Assembly (NCBI GenBank): GCA_944391055.1
Contig: CALXSF010000007.1
Location: forward strand, 62,001-126,000
Origin: an uncultured Kiritimatiellota bacterium
GTDB lineage: Bacteria; Verrucomicrobiota; Kiritimatiellia; RFP12; DVOR01
DNA: 64,000 nucleotides
Direction of reading: 5' to 3'
Made by a program: the position numbers and the translations under genes. Under the pieces are notes generated by a model, which saw nothing but the letters and a program-made list of their open reading frames with translations, did not search any database and was not told the DNA's origin. Positions 41,701 through 49,437 of the stretch are shown in pieces. Position 1 is the stretch's first letter. Each line of letters opens with the position of its first letter.

Positions 41701-41955
41701 GCAGAGCGCCGCGAGGAAGGCGTTGAGCAGGTTGAAGGCCGCGGCCGTGGGCGCCACCGCCGCCAGCGCGCGGAAGAGGAACTGCGCCAGCGGGTGCGCG
41801 TTGTCCGCGCCCACCTGCCAGACGCCGAGCGTACGGGCCATCAGCGCCGCGGCCTCGCCGGGATAGACCCACGGCGTGAGGCAAGGGAGCAGGATGCACA
41901 GGGCGAACGCGCCCCACAGCCAGGGGTTGGCCAAAAGCGTCTTCAGTCTGTTCAT
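38710..41955 (-). CDS. Large membrane protein with DUF2723/GT-C-like N-terminus and TPR C-terminus
   Basis: A 1081-residue protein. The first about 400 residues hold ten or more hydrophobic helices. The first periplasmic loop (VYPGEAAALMARTLGV, then ADNAHPLAQFLFRAL) resembles the DUF2723/GT117 pattern, where an acidic residue precedes a conserved HPxG-like segment. From about residue 620 the protein is a chain of TPR-like helix pairs (for example ARACYLRALALKPEV and AALNAARRASALAPKLP). In Bacteroidetes such proteins are proposed protein O-glycosyltransferases. Here the role is inferred from fold only. It overlaps a GspG-fold anchor gene upstream and murD downstream, which suggests an envelope function. 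Confidence 0.7.
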   Translation of the reverse strand: MNRLKTLLANPWLWGAFALCILLPCLTPWVYPGEAAALMARTLGVWQVGADNAHPLAQFLFRALAAVAPTAAAFNLLNAFLAALCVVLLCGVVRRSLRLLAAEPRTAAHVPLAAAVAVPLAALALLLSPDFLRAGTHFQWQTADLALTLAAALLTLSAATDGHRRRMAVAAFAIGLMALGSPWQLALAPFLAVALGVGYFAAHERVRVRPFLTCLFLPLAVGAALTACGAAALAAEAGAMPFPGALKVFVLSQAMGTLEALRGPWLLMGLFGVVPGLLAPFVVGAVGANRRTLAVVGTYLSMAVLAAVAFLPLPAAPTALAAEWGEAYPLLAAAFVALAVGATGGAGALLIAVRTPAEGGAGERVGVRALGRGVAWAAIGGTAVCLGFGLWGAVRALRADAVAAALPRAYADAVLDRCAKGGWLLVDGVADPYLALRRAERGGPFLFSLAEDSERGRGRLREQLEADPAFAEPPALRDRLLLSLDIGLIPFIQDWLRTDKAACGRFATLALPDLWYTGDRLPLPDGLLYKGALTREAQHAALAVPARVGDVLPEADAQVPEAASVAVRAFARYVRRQVGFVANNTAFYLADAGEKEAAYALFDQVYAYDPDNVSALFNLFELVNGGLHPERREWCDKEMKALVRRLAGRRLRLLGLARTYGYIRSPQLLGAIAGSWAMSGQIGAALSGLDMAMDMLGDGQQTALQGAVAALYAMDPGRRGEAIARYKDLLARSTDARASLNYLRELVRMTILENDFAGAESFLERAETAGDPVAVAYERALFHAAKGEPDKARDALRRFLARDPKNLEANAMLATLQLQAGELKALRTHTRPQLITAAGTEENYFVQVIDAQLAERDGDLPRARACYLRALALKPEVQALRNTVLALDIRLNDRASAARHARDFLFHDRTLPLANYVMGSIALGEGDLDRALAYLTVATGPGANPPLPEAFNDLAETHRRRGDWTAALNAARRASALAPKLPIAHETAAAALLGLGRHAEAHAELDQAIRLDGELRPGQPTDPRFLITLARLHAAEGHPDLARAALAEARAQYGTLDPGAKAEFDALDAQLKGEAAPHGTL

Positions 41956-42608
41956 GGCGTCGGAGTCTCCTTGGCGTCGTCGGCCCCGGCGGGCCGCCGC
42001 CAGTCGCCCTCCCCGCAGGCGAAGTCCTCGGGGACGGCGCGGATGTCATCGTTGGTGTCCGGCAGTTTGTCCGGTCCGCAGGAAAAGAGGGTGGGGGCCT
42101 CGAAGGGCGAGGCCGGCATCCGATAAACGTAAGGCGTGCCCCAGGGATCCTTGTAGGCCCAGTTGATGTACGGCCCCTTCCAGCCGGGCGTGCCGTAGTC
42201 CTTGGCCAAGGCGAAGAGCCCCAGGCGCTGCTGCGGCCAGGCGCCGGTGTGGACGCGGTGGAGGGTCATCGCCAAGGCGAGGGTGCGGACGCTCCGGCGG
42301 GCGCGGGTTTGGTTCAGCGGCGTCACGTCCGGCGGTTCCGGGCGCGGACGCCCCGCGACGAGCGCCAAAAGCCCGCCGACCACCACCATCAGCCCCAGCA
42401 TCAGCAGGAGCACCTTGGGGGAGTGGAAGGCGCGCGCGTCGAGCCGCAGAGCCTCGATGCGCTGACGTTCCGCGTCGCGGCGGATGGCGTCGATCTTCCG
42501 CTTGGCCTCGCGCCGCTCCGCCTGGCTGCGCCAGCGCAGCCCGCGCAGGCCCCCGGCGCGCCTGACGCGCACGGGCCGTTCCGGGGGATGGGAGAGATGG
42601 ACCGCCAT
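41952..42608 (-). CDS. Membrane-anchored GspG-fold protein lacking a prepilin leader
   Basis: A 218-residue protein. Residues 1-62 are basic and rich in Arg, with a coiled-coil segment (ERREAKRKIDAIRRDAERQRIEALRL). One membrane helix follows (about 65-87). The outer part ends in a typical GspG C-terminal fold: LALAMTLHRVHTGAWP, WKGPYINWAYKDPWGTPYVYR, FSCGPDKLPDTNDDI. In pseudopilins the helix begins right after a cleaved leader with Glu at +5; here that signal is absent and the N-terminus should stay in the cytoplasm. It is probably an integral membrane protein using the GspG domain for another purpose. Gene order places it between ruvB and the DUF2723-like protein. Confidence 0.72.
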   Translation of the reverse strand: MAVHLSHPPERPVRVRRAGGLRGLRWRSQAERREAKRKIDAIRRDAERQRIEALRLDARAFHSPKVLLLMLGLMVVVGGLLALVAGRPRPEPPDVTPLNQTRARRSVRTLALAMTLHRVHTGAWPQQRLGLFALAKDYGTPGWKGPYINWAYKDPWGTPYVYRMPASPFEAPTLFSCGPDKLPDTNDDIRAVPEDFACGEGDWRRPAGADDAKETPTP

Positions 42609-42619
42609 GCCGCGCCCCG

Positions 42620-43636
42620 TCAGAAGAGCGAATCCTGCCGCGCCGCGGGCTCCAGCCCCAGGCGCCTGTAGGCCTTGGGCAGGGCGACGCGGCCCTTGGG
42701 CGTGCGGTCGATGTAGCCCTCTTGGATGAGGTAGGGCTCGTAGACCTCCTCCACGGTGTCGGGCTCCTCGCCGACGGCCACGGCGACGGTGGCGACGCCC
42801 ACGGGGCCGCCGCCGAACTTCGCCACGATGGCCTCGAGGATGCGGATGTCCATCTCGTCCAGCCCCTGCGGGTCGATCTCCAGCAACGCCAGCGCCTTGT
42901 CCGCCACCTCGCCGGTGATGCGGTTGTCGGCGCGCACCTGGGCGTAGTCGCGCACGCGGCGGAGGAGGTTGTTGGCGATGCGCGGGGTGCCGCGGCTGCG
43001 CGCGGCGATCTCCAGCGCGCCGCGCGCGTCGATCGCCACCCCGAGCTTGGCCGCGTTGCGCGTGACGATGCCCGCGAGCTCCTCGTGCGAATAGTAGTCC
43101 AAGCGGTTCTGGAGGCCGAAACGCGAGCGCAGCGGCGCGGAGATCAGCCCGCTGCGCGTCGTCGCCCCCACCAAGGTGAAGCGCGGCAGCTCCAGGCGCA
43201 CGCTCCGCGCGTTGGGGCCTTGGTCGATCATGATGTCGATGACGAAGTCCTCCATCGCGGAGTAGAGATATTCCTCCACGGTGCGCTGCATCCGGTGGAT
43301 CTCGTCGATGAAGACCAGGTCGCCCGGCTCCAGCGAGGTCAGCAGCCCCGCCAGATCCGCCGGCTTGTCGATGACCGGCCCGCTCGTCGCCTTCACGTGG
43401 ACGCCCATCGCCTCGCCCAGGATGTAGGCCAGCGTCGTCTTGCCCAGGCCGGGCGGGCCGGAAAGGAGCACGTGGTCGAGCTGCTCCTTGCGTCCCAACG
43501 CCGCCTCCACCGCCAGCATCAGGCGGTCGCGCACCTTCTGCTGGCCGACAAAATCCGCGAAGCGCGTCGGCCTCAGCCGATTGTCGAACGACGCGTTCCG
43601 TTGGTTCATCTCTTCCGATGGCCTCACCGTGCTCAT
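42620..43636 (-). CDS. ruvB: Holliday junction branch-migration helicase RuvB
   Basis: A 338-residue AAA+ motor that drives Holliday junction migration with RuvA. It shows [18 protein letters not shown], Walker [10 protein letters not shown], Walker B DEIHRM, sensor-1 [10 protein letters not shown] with arginine finger RSRFG, and the winged-helix C-terminus ([15 protein letters not shown] and [17 protein letters not shown]). ATG 43636 (MSTVRPSEE) lies 6 bases after a TGC-TATAAT promoter, so translation would begin at the 5' end of the mRNA. ATG 43609 (MNQRNAS) is an alternative with GGAAGAG close upstream. ruvA and ruvC are not in the window. Confidence 0.93.
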   Translation of the reverse strand: MSTVRPSEEMNQRNASFDNRLRPTRFADFVGQQKVRDRLMLAVEAALGRKEQLDHVLLSGPPGLGKTTLAYILGEAMGVHVKATSGPVIDKPADLAGLLTSLEPGDLVFIDEIHRMQRTVEEYLYSAMEDFVIDIMIDQGPNARSVRLELPRFTLVGATTRSGLISAPLRSRFGLQNRLDYYSHEELAGIVTRNAAKLGVAIDARGALEIAARSRGTPRIANNLLRRVRDYAQVRADNRITGEVADKALALLEIDPQGLDEMDIRILEAIVAKFGGGPVGVATVAVAVGEEPDTVEEVYEPYLIQEGYIDRTPKGRVALPKAYRRLGLEPAARQDSLF

Positions 43637-43642
43637 GGCCGC

Positions 43643-43651
43643 ATTATAGCA
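43643..43651 (-). promoter_or_regulatory. Extended -10 promoter of ruvB; predicted leaderless
   Basis: On the minus strand TG-C-TATAAT occupies 43651-43643, with 6 bases to ATG 43636. It is divergent from the promoter at 43685-43693, so the two upstream regions share about 35 bases. Confidence 0.7.
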
Positions 43652-43684
43652 CACCCCCGCGTGCCGCGAAACGGGCGGGGATTG

Positions 43685-43693
43685 TGCTATCAT
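43685..43693 (+). promoter_or_regulatory. Extended -10 promoter of the BamD-like gene; predicted leaderless
   Basis: TG-C-TATCAT at 43685-43693, with 7 bases (43694-43700) to ATG 43701. An ATG at 43692 overlaps the -10 itself and would be upstream of the transcript. Confidence 0.65.
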
Positions 43694-43700
43694 GTTGCGC

Positions 43701-44735
43701 ATGAGACGGAGAACGCTTGCGCTGGCCTGCGCCTGCTGCGCCGCCGTGACGGGATGGGCGCAGTATCAGGATTATTCGCAAATCGGGCGGACGCCGGAGG
43801 CGCTGCGCTTCCTGGACGACCCGCTGAAGATCGAGCTGAAGGAGCCGGCCTGGCTCTTCGGCGGGCCGAAGATGGGGACGCCCGCCGAGCAGCTGCTCCT
43901 CGCCGAACGGCTGGAGCGCGAGGGGAAGCGCGAGGAGGCCGTGGAGGCCTATGACGATCTTGTCCACGAATGGCACGCCTCGCCCGAGGCCCTCACGGCG
44001 CAGCTGGCCATCGCGCGGCTGGAGTCGGCGGCGGGCCGCGCCCAGCAGGCCTATGACGCGGACGTCTACCTGCTGGCGCACTTCGCGGGGCGCTTCGAGC
44101 TGGAGCCGGTGCTGGCCGACGCCGTGGCGCAGGCGGACGCCTTGGCCGCGCGCGAGCGCGGGCGCACCTTCCACCTAAGCTCCGGGGCGACGCTGCGGCG
44201 CAACTACGAGCAGATCATCCACTTCGCGCCGCGCTGGAAGCGCGTGCCCGAGCTGCTCCTGCGCATCGCCGAGCTGTACGTGGAGGACGAGGAGTACGCC
44301 AACGCCATCACCATCTGCGACCGTCTGGTGATCGACTGGCCGCGCTACGCGGGGCTCGACGACGCCGTGTCGGTCTATTGCCGGGCCTGCCGCCTCCAGG
44401 CCGACGTCTGGCGCAACGACGTCGGGCGCCTGGCGCACCTTGAGCGCCTCCTCGCCGGCGCGCAGGTCTTCCGCCCCAACCACCCCGATCGCCCGCGATT
44501 CGCGCAGTGGCAGCGCGAGGTCTACCAGCTCCGCCACGACCGCGCCTACGCCAACGCCTCCTTCTACGACAACCCCGCCGCCTACTCCGCCGAGGCCGCC
44601 CTGTTGGCCTACCAAGCCTTCCTGCGCGATTTCCCCGACACCCCGCACGCGGCCAAGCTGCGCGCGCGCGTGGCCGAACTGGCGGCCCAGGCCCGCCCCG
44701 CGGCCCAACCCCAACCCAAGGAGAAGACCCCATGA
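43701..44735 (+). CDS. BamD/YfiO-like outer-membrane assembly TPR protein
   Basis: A 344-residue exported protein. A signal sequence ([20 protein letters not shown]) contains several Cys (CACC); a lipobox is possible but not canonical. The rest is helical with tetratricopeptide-like repeats, among them [45 protein letters not shown] and [29 protein letters not shown]. The last resembles the tail of BamD repeats (YxxFLxxYPxSxYAxxA). BamD is the lipoprotein partner of BamA in beta-barrel insertion. ATG 43701 is used because the -10 overlaps the earlier ATG. The stop overlaps the lptE-like start (ATGA), which links barrel and LPS assembly. Confidence 0.7.
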   Translation: MRRRTLALACACCAAVTGWAQYQDYSQIGRTPEALRFLDDPLKIELKEPAWLFGGPKMGTPAEQLLLAERLEREGKREEAVEAYDDLVHEWHASPEALTAQLAIARLESAAGRAQQAYDADVYLLAHFAGRFELEPVLADAVAQADALAARERGRTFHLSSGATLRRNYEQIIHFAPRWKRVPELLLRIAELYVEDEEYANAITICDRLVIDWPRYAGLDDAVSVYCRACRLQADVWRNDVGRLAHLERLLAGAQVFRPNHPDRPRFAQWQREVYQLRHDRAYANASFYDNPAAYSAEAALLAYQAFLRDFPDTPHAAKLRARVAELAAQARPAAQPQPKEKTP

Positions 44736-45292
44736 CGCCCTTCGCACGCCTCGCCCTCCCCCTCTTCGCGCTCGCCGCGCTGGGCGCCGGCTGCGCGGGT
44801 TACCGCCTCGGCTCCCCCGTGCCCGAGGAGCTCCGCGCCATCCACGTGCCCGCCTTCGAGAACAACACCGAATACCCCATGGTCGGCGCCGTGGCCGCGC
44901 AGCAGTTCCTGGACGCCCTCATCGAGGAAGGGATCTTCGAGCCCACCGACTTTGAGCACGCCCGCCTGCGCACCCAGGTCATCGTCACCGGCATCGCCGC
45001 CGACGCCGTGAGCTACGACCGCAACAACGCCATCCTCCCCGACGAGTACCGCGTCACCCTCCGCGCCCGCCTCTATGCCTACGACGCGCGCACCGGCGAG
45101 ACCCTCATCAACGGCAAGCCCGTCTCCGCCACCGACTCCGCCCTCACCCGCAACGACTTCCAGACCGGTGTCATGGATGCCATCCCGCGCCTTTCCCGCA
45201 AGCTCGCGCAGAACCTCCTCGTCGAGCTCCACGGCATCGCGCCCACCGCCGCCCTCGCCCCCGCCGAGCCGCCTCCGCCCCAAGGGGAGTGA
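44732..45292 (+). CDS. lptE: LptE-like LPS-assembly lipoprotein
   Basis: A 186-residue lipoprotein with a signal peptide ending in LGAGC (Cys21 as lipid site), then GYRLGS and VPAFENNTEYPMV. This is the typical start of the 'LPS assembly lipoprotein LptE' family in PVC and Bacteroidetes, where RSIHVPxFxNxT follows the lipid anchor. LptE plugs the LptD barrel and helps place LPS in the outer leaflet. The C-terminal Pro/Ala-rich tail (EPPPPQGE) is probably disordered. It is the second gene after the BamD-like one and is followed by a strong terminator. Confidence 0.8.
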   Translation: MTPFARLALPLFALAALGAGCAGYRLGSPVPEELRAIHVPAFENNTEYPMVGAVAAQQFLDALIEEGIFEPTDFEHARLRTQVIVTGIAADAVSYDRNNAILPDEYRVTLRARLYAYDARTGETLINGKPVSATDSALTRNDFQTGVMDAIPRLSRKLAQNLLVELHGIAPTAALAPAEPPPPQGE

Positions 45293-45312
45293 CGGCGCGG
45301 CGCGCCGAACGA

Positions 45313-45349
45313 GACGCCCCGGCCTCGCGCGAGGCCGGGGCGTCGTTTT
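45313..45349. terminator. Bidirectional intrinsic terminator between lptE and the ABC-F gene
   Basis: A perfect 14-base stem, GACGCCCCGGCCTC (45313-45326) with GAGGCCGGGGCGTC (45331-45344), loop GCGC, then GTTTTC on the plus strand. It separates two convergent genes ending at 45292 and 45366; the minus-strand tail is less T-rich. Confidence 0.85.
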
Positions 45350-45365
45350 CCCGGAAGGGGCGCCC

Positions 45366-47306
45366 TCAGGCGTTCTCCAGGGCCTCGAGGGCGGTCGCGG
45401 CCTCCTCCCAGTCGAGGGAGCGTTTGCCGAGGTCGAACTGGATGGCCCGGAGGCGCTTGCCGGCGTCGGCGAGGCCCTGGGCGTCGAGGGTGCCGTCGCC
45501 GAGGCTGGCGGTGAGGGCGGCCTGTTCGGCCTCGAGGGCGGCGATGGCGGCCTCGGCCTCGGCGACGCGGCGGCGGAGGCGCTTGATCTCGGGGGCCTTG
45601 GCGGCGCGCTCCTGGGCGCGTTGGCGGCGGAGATCCTTGGAGGAGACCTTCTGGGCGGCCTCGGGGGCGGGGGCGCGCTCGGCCTCGGGGGCCTCCTGGG
45701 CCAGCTTCTCCTGGTAGTAGTCGTAGCCGCCGTGGAAGCGGCGGATGCCTTTGCGGGAGATCTCGAGGATGTTCTCGGCGGTGCCTCGGACGAACTCGAC
45801 GTCGTGGGAGACGAGGACGACGGTGCCGTCGTAGTCGCGCACGGCCTGCTGGAGGCGCTCGCGGCCCTCGAGGTCGAGGTGCGTGGTGGGTTCGTCGAGC
45901 AGGAGGAAGTTGGGCGGGTTGAGGAAGAGGCGCAGGAAGGCCAGGCGGATCTTCTCGCCGCCGGAGAGGACCTTGACGCGCTTGGCGCAGTCGTCGGCGT
46001 CGAACCCGAAGCCGCCGAGACGGTTACGGAGTTCCTTCTCGGGGAGCGTGCCGGCGGCGGCCTTGGCAACGGCGAAGACGGTGGAGTCCGGATCCATGGT
46101 CTCGGCGAGGTCTTGGCTCTGGTAGCCCGGGGCGACGTGGTAGCCGAAGACCGCCTTGCCCCGCGTGGGGGCGCGGACGCCGGCGAGGACGCGCAGCAGC
46201 GTGGTCTTGCCCATGCCGTTGTAGCCGACGATGGCGATCTTGTCGCCGTTCATGACGCGGAGGTCCAGGTGCTCGAAGATGGGCCGGTCGCTCCCGGGAT
46301 AGGTGTAGGCGGCGTCCTCGAGGCGGACGATCTCGGCGCCGGCGTGGGGGGCCTTGGGGAGGCGGAGGTAGCCGGCGGAGCGGCTGCGGGCGGGGAGGCG
46401 GATCTCCTCGAGGCGCTCGAGCTGCTTCTCGCGGCTCTGGGCCTGGGCGGCCTTGGTGGCCTTGGCGCGGAAACGCTCGATGAAGCGCTCGAGCTGCTCG
46501 CGCCGGCGGTCTTGGTTGGCTTTGGCCTGGAGGAGCTGCTGATAGCGGATCTCGCGGTCGCGGAGGTACGTGTCGAGGGGGCCGTTGTAGCGGGTGACGG
46601 TGCCGCCGTCGACCTCCACGGTGATCTGCGTGATGGCCCGCAGCAGGTAACGGTCGTGCGAGATGAGCACGAGGGTGCCCTCGAAGCCGCGCAGGAAGCG
46701 CTGGAGCCACTCCACCGCGGGCAGGTCAAGGTAGTTGGAGGGCTCGTCGAGCAGGAGCAGCCCGGGCTTGGAGGCCAGGACGCGCGAGAGCTCCGCGCGC
46801 ATCCGCCAGCCGCCGGAGAAGGCGGCAAAGGGGCGGCCGAAATCCTCCGTCGCGTAGCCCAGCCCGCCGAGGGACTCCTTGACGCGGGCCTCGATGGAGT
46901 AACCGCCCATCTGCTCAAAGCGCGTGTGCGCCTCTCCCAGCTCGCGGAGCATCCGCGCCTTGGCCGCGGGGTCGCGCTCCGTGGCGAGGGCCTCCTCCAG
47001 GCGCGCGATGGCGCGCTCGGTGCGCTCGAAGCCGGGGATGCCCTCCAGGCAATACTGAAGCAGCGTCTGCTCGGGCGAGTCGGGCTCCAGATGCTGGCGG
47101 ACGAAGCCGATGCGCGGCGCGCCCTCCGTCAGCACCTCGCCCACGTCCGGCGACAACTCGCCGAGGATGAGCTTGAAGAGCGTGGACTTCCCCGAGCCGT
47201 TCGGCCCGACGATGCCCACCCGCTCGCCGGCGTTGATCTTGAAGGAGGCGTGCTCGAAAAGCGCCTCCGGCCCATAACGGACGCTGACATCCCGGAACTC
47301 AATCAT
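45366..47306 (-). CDS. ABC-F family ATPase (ribosome-associated, Uup-like)
   Basis: A 646-residue soluble protein with two ABC domains and no membrane part. Domain 1 has GPNGSGKST and LLLDEPSNYLDLPAVEWL; domain 2 has GYNGMGKTT, LSGGEKIRLAFLRL and LLLDEPTTHLDLEGRERL. A helical linker (about residues 240-320, QDRRREQLERFIERFRAKATKAAQAQSREK) lies between them. A Glu/Ala/Arg-rich coiled coil closes the C-terminus (GTLDAQGLADAGKRLRAIQFDLGKR). ABC-F proteins act on stalled or initiating ribosomes; Uup/Etta-like members are housekeeping. The start MIEFRDVSV is fixed by the domain itself, and it lies only 6 bases after a TATAAT box. Confidence 0.92.
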   Translation of the reverse strand: MIEFRDVSVRYGPEALFEHASFKINAGERVGIVGPNGSGKSTLFKLILGELSPDVGEVLTEGAPRIGFVRQHLEPDSPEQTLLQYCLEGIPGFERTERAIARLEEALATERDPAAKARMLRELGEAHTRFEQMGGYSIEARVKESLGGLGYATEDFGRPFAAFSGGWRMRAELSRVLASKPGLLLLDEPSNYLDLPAVEWLQRFLRGFEGTLVLISHDRYLLRAITQITVEVDGGTVTRYNGPLDTYLRDREIRYQQLLQAKANQDRRREQLERFIERFRAKATKAAQAQSREKQLERLEEIRLPARSRSAGYLRLPKAPHAGAEIVRLEDAAYTYPGSDRPIFEHLDLRVMNGDKIAIVGYNGMGKTTLLRVLAGVRAPTRGKAVFGYHVAPGYQSQDLAETMDPDSTVFAVAKAAAGTLPEKELRNRLGGFGFDADDCAKRVKVLSGGEKIRLAFLRLFLNPPNFLLLDEPTTHLDLEGRERLQQAVRDYDGTVVLVSHDVEFVRGTAENILEISRKGIRRFHGGYDYYQEKLAQEAPEAERAPAPEAAQKVSSKDLRRQRAQERAAKAPEIKRLRRRVAEAEAAIAALEAEQAALTASLGDGTLDAQGLADAGKRLRAIQFDLGKRSLDWEEAATALEALENA

Positions 47307-47312
47307 TCTGTC

Positions 47313-47321
47313 ATTATAGCA
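47313..47321 (-). promoter_or_regulatory. Extended -10 promoter of the ABC-F gene; predicted leaderless
   Basis: On the minus strand TG-C-TATAAT occupies 47321-47313, with 6 bases to ATG 47306. No shorter start fits the first beta strand of the ABC domain, so this is the firmest leaderless case in the window. Confidence 0.75.
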
Positions 47322-47361
47322 TTTTCCCCCTTCCCCCGCCCACGCACGCCCCGCGCCGCTG

Positions 47362-47370
47362 TGGTATACT
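47362..47370 (+). promoter_or_regulatory. Extended -10 promoter of the cysS operon
   Basis: TG-G-TATACT at 47362-47370. The predicted start near 47377 gives a leader of about 19 bases with AAAGGG before ATG 47396. Confidence 0.7.
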
Positions 47371-47395
47371 GTGAGGACAAGTGAAAGGGATTGCG

Positions 47396-48799
47396 ATGGA
47401 ATTGCGCTTCTACAATTCGATGACGCGGCGGGTCGAGCCGTTCGAGACGCTGGTGCCGGGCAAGGTGGGGATGTACACGTGCGGGCCGACGGTCTACAAC
47501 TTCGCGCACATCGGCAACTTCCGCGCCTATCTCTTCGAGGATTTCCTGCGGCGGACGCTGGAGTTCGCCGGCTATGAGGTGCGCCAGGTGATGAACCTGA
47601 CGGACGTGGACGACAAGACGATCCGCGGCTCGCGCCAGGCGGGCGTGCCGCTGAAGGACTACACGCGCCCCTACATCCAGGCCTTCTTCGAGGATCTCGC
47701 GGCGCTGAACGTCGAGCCCGCGGCGGTCTATCCCGCCGCCACCGACCACATCCCCGAGATGGAGGCGCTCGTCCAGGCGCTCTTCGACAAGGGCATCGCC
47801 TACAAGAGCGAGGACGGCTCGGTCTACTTCGCGGTCGACCGCTTCCCGGCCTACGGGCGCCTGGCCCACCTCGACCGCTCCGCCCTGCGCAGCGGCGTGC
47901 GCATTGACGCCGACGAGTACGACAAGGAGGGCGTGGGCGACTTCGCCCTCTGGAAGGCTTGGGACGAGCGCGACGGCGACGTGGCCTGGGACGCGCCTTG
48001 GGGCCGCGGCCGCCCCGGCTGGCACCTGGAGTGCTCCGCCATGAGCATGAAGTACCTCGGCGAGAGCTTCGACCTGCACACTGGCGGCGTCGACAACCTC
48101 TTCCCCCACCACGAGAACGAGATCGCCCAGGCCGAGGCCGTCACCGGCAAGCCCTTCGTCCGCACGTGGATGCACTGCGCCCACCTGCGGGTGGACGGGC
48201 AGAAGATGTCCAAGTCCCTCGGCAACTTCCACACCCTCCGCGACCTCCAGGGCAAGGGGTGGTCGGGCCGCGAGGTCCGCTACGTCCTTCTCGGCGCGCA
48301 CTACCGCCAGCCGCTCAACTTCACCCTTGGGGCGCTCGCCGCCGCCCGCACCGCCCTGGCGCGCGTCGACGAGTGCGTCGACGCCCTGGCGGCCCGCGCC
48401 GCCCAGTCCGGCGCCGAGGGGGAGGCGCTCCCCTCGCGCCTGGGGGACTTCGGCAGGGCCTTGGCCGACGACCTGAACGCCCCCGAGGCCTACGCCGCCC
48501 TCTTCGCCGCCGTCCGCGACGCGAACAAGGCCCTTGAGCGGGGCCTCTCCCCCGCCGCCGCGAAGGCGGCGCTCGACGACCTGCGCGCGATGGACCGCGT
48601 CCTCGGCTTCGTCTTCTTCGGCCGCGCCGCCCAGGCCGCCGTCCCCGCCGACGTCCAGGCCCTCGCCGACGCCCGCGCCCAGGCCCGCAAGGCCAAGGAC
48701 TGGGCCGAGAGCGACCGTCTGCGCGACGCCCTCGCCGCCAAGGGCTGGCAGGTGCGCGACGGTAAGGACGGCCAGACCCTCAAACCCTTGGCGCAGTGA
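47396..48799 (+). CDS. cysS: Cysteinyl-tRNA synthetase
   Basis: A 467-residue class I synthetase charging tRNA-Cys. The HIGH signature reads HIGN at 38-41, as in most CysRS. Zinc ligands are Cys29 (CGPTVYN), the Cys in RPGWHLECSAM and the His in FPHHENE. KMSKS is at 270-274. The C-terminal anticodon-binding region follows. ATG 47396 (MELRFYN) is used rather than GTG 47381, with AAAGGG upstream. It starts an operon of cysS, tmk, fhs, panB and an SNF2 helicase; its stop overlaps tmk. Confidence 0.95.
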   Translation: MELRFYNSMTRRVEPFETLVPGKVGMYTCGPTVYNFAHIGNFRAYLFEDFLRRTLEFAGYEVRQVMNLTDVDDKTIRGSRQAGVPLKDYTRPYIQAFFEDLAALNVEPAAVYPAATDHIPEMEALVQALFDKGIAYKSEDGSVYFAVDRFPAYGRLAHLDRSALRSGVRIDADEYDKEGVGDFALWKAWDERDGDVAWDAPWGRGRPGWHLECSAMSMKYLGESFDLHTGGVDNLFPHHENEIAQAEAVTGKPFVRTWMHCAHLRVDGQKMSKSLGNFHTLRDLQGKGWSGREVRYVLLGAHYRQPLNFTLGALAAARTALARVDECVDALAARAAQSGAEGEALPSRLGDFGRALADDLNAPEAYAALFAAVRDANKALERGLSPAAAKAALDDLRAMDRVLGFVFFGRAAQAAVPADVQALADARAQARKAKDWAESDRLRDALAAKGWQVRDGKDGQTLKPLAQ

Positions 48800-49437
48800 T
48801 GGCCCGGGGGCGCTTCATCACGTTGGAGGGGCCCGAGGGGGCGGGCAAGAGCACCCATCTGGCCCTTTTGGCCGAGCGGCTGCGCGCCGCCGGCCTGCGC
48901 GTCCGCACCACCCGCGAGCCCGGCGGCACGCGCCTGGGCGAGGCCGTCCGCGCCATCCTCCAGCACGACGCCGCCGGCGAGCCGCCCTTGCCCCGCGCCG
49001 AGCTGCTCCTCTTCCTGGCCTGCCGCGCGCAGCTGATGGACGAGGTCATCCGGCCCGCCCTCCGGCAGGGCGAATGGGTGCTGAGCGACCGCTTCTGCGA
49101 TTCCACCTTCGCCTATCAGGGCTATGGCCGTGGCATGGGGCTGGGCGCGCTCCGCGCCCTCAACGCCTTCGCCACCGAGGACTCCGAGCCCGACCTCACC
49201 CTGCTGCTCGACATCCCGGAGGCCGAGAGCCGCGCCCGCGTCTCGGGCCGCGGCGCCGCCGACCGTTTCGAGCGCGAGCGCGCCGACTTCCACCGCCGCG
49301 TGGCCGAGGGCTTCCGCAACCTGGCGCGCGACACCCCCCGCATCCGCCGAATCGACAGCTCCGGCACGCCCGAGGCGACCGCCGAGGCCGTCTGGGCCGC
49401 CGTCCAACCGCTTTTGCAAGAAGGAGAGAGACCATGA
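48799..49437 (+). CDS. tmk: Thymidylate kinase
   Basis: A 212-residue dTMP kinase making dTDP for DNA synthesis. It begins MARGRFITLEGPEGAGKST with P-loop GPEGAGKS at 11-18, then TREPGGTRLGEAVRAIL, SDRFCDSTFAYQGYGRG (the DR motif and thymidine pocket) and a LID segment near GAADRFERE. The P-loop lacks a basic residue after the first Glu and the LID holds Arg residues, which resembles the type II (E. coli-like) layout. ATG 48799 (with GTG directly before it at 48796) overlaps the cysS stop as TGATG. Confidence 0.93.
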   Translation: MARGRFITLEGPEGAGKSTHLALLAERLRAAGLRVRTTREPGGTRLGEAVRAILQHDAAGEPPLPRAELLLFLACRAQLMDEVIRPALRQGEWVLSDRFCDSTFAYQGYGRGMGLGALRALNAFATEDSEPDLTLLLDIPEAESRARVSGRGAADRFERERADFHRRVAEGFRNLARDTPRIRRIDSSGTPEATAEAVWAAVQPLLQEGERP

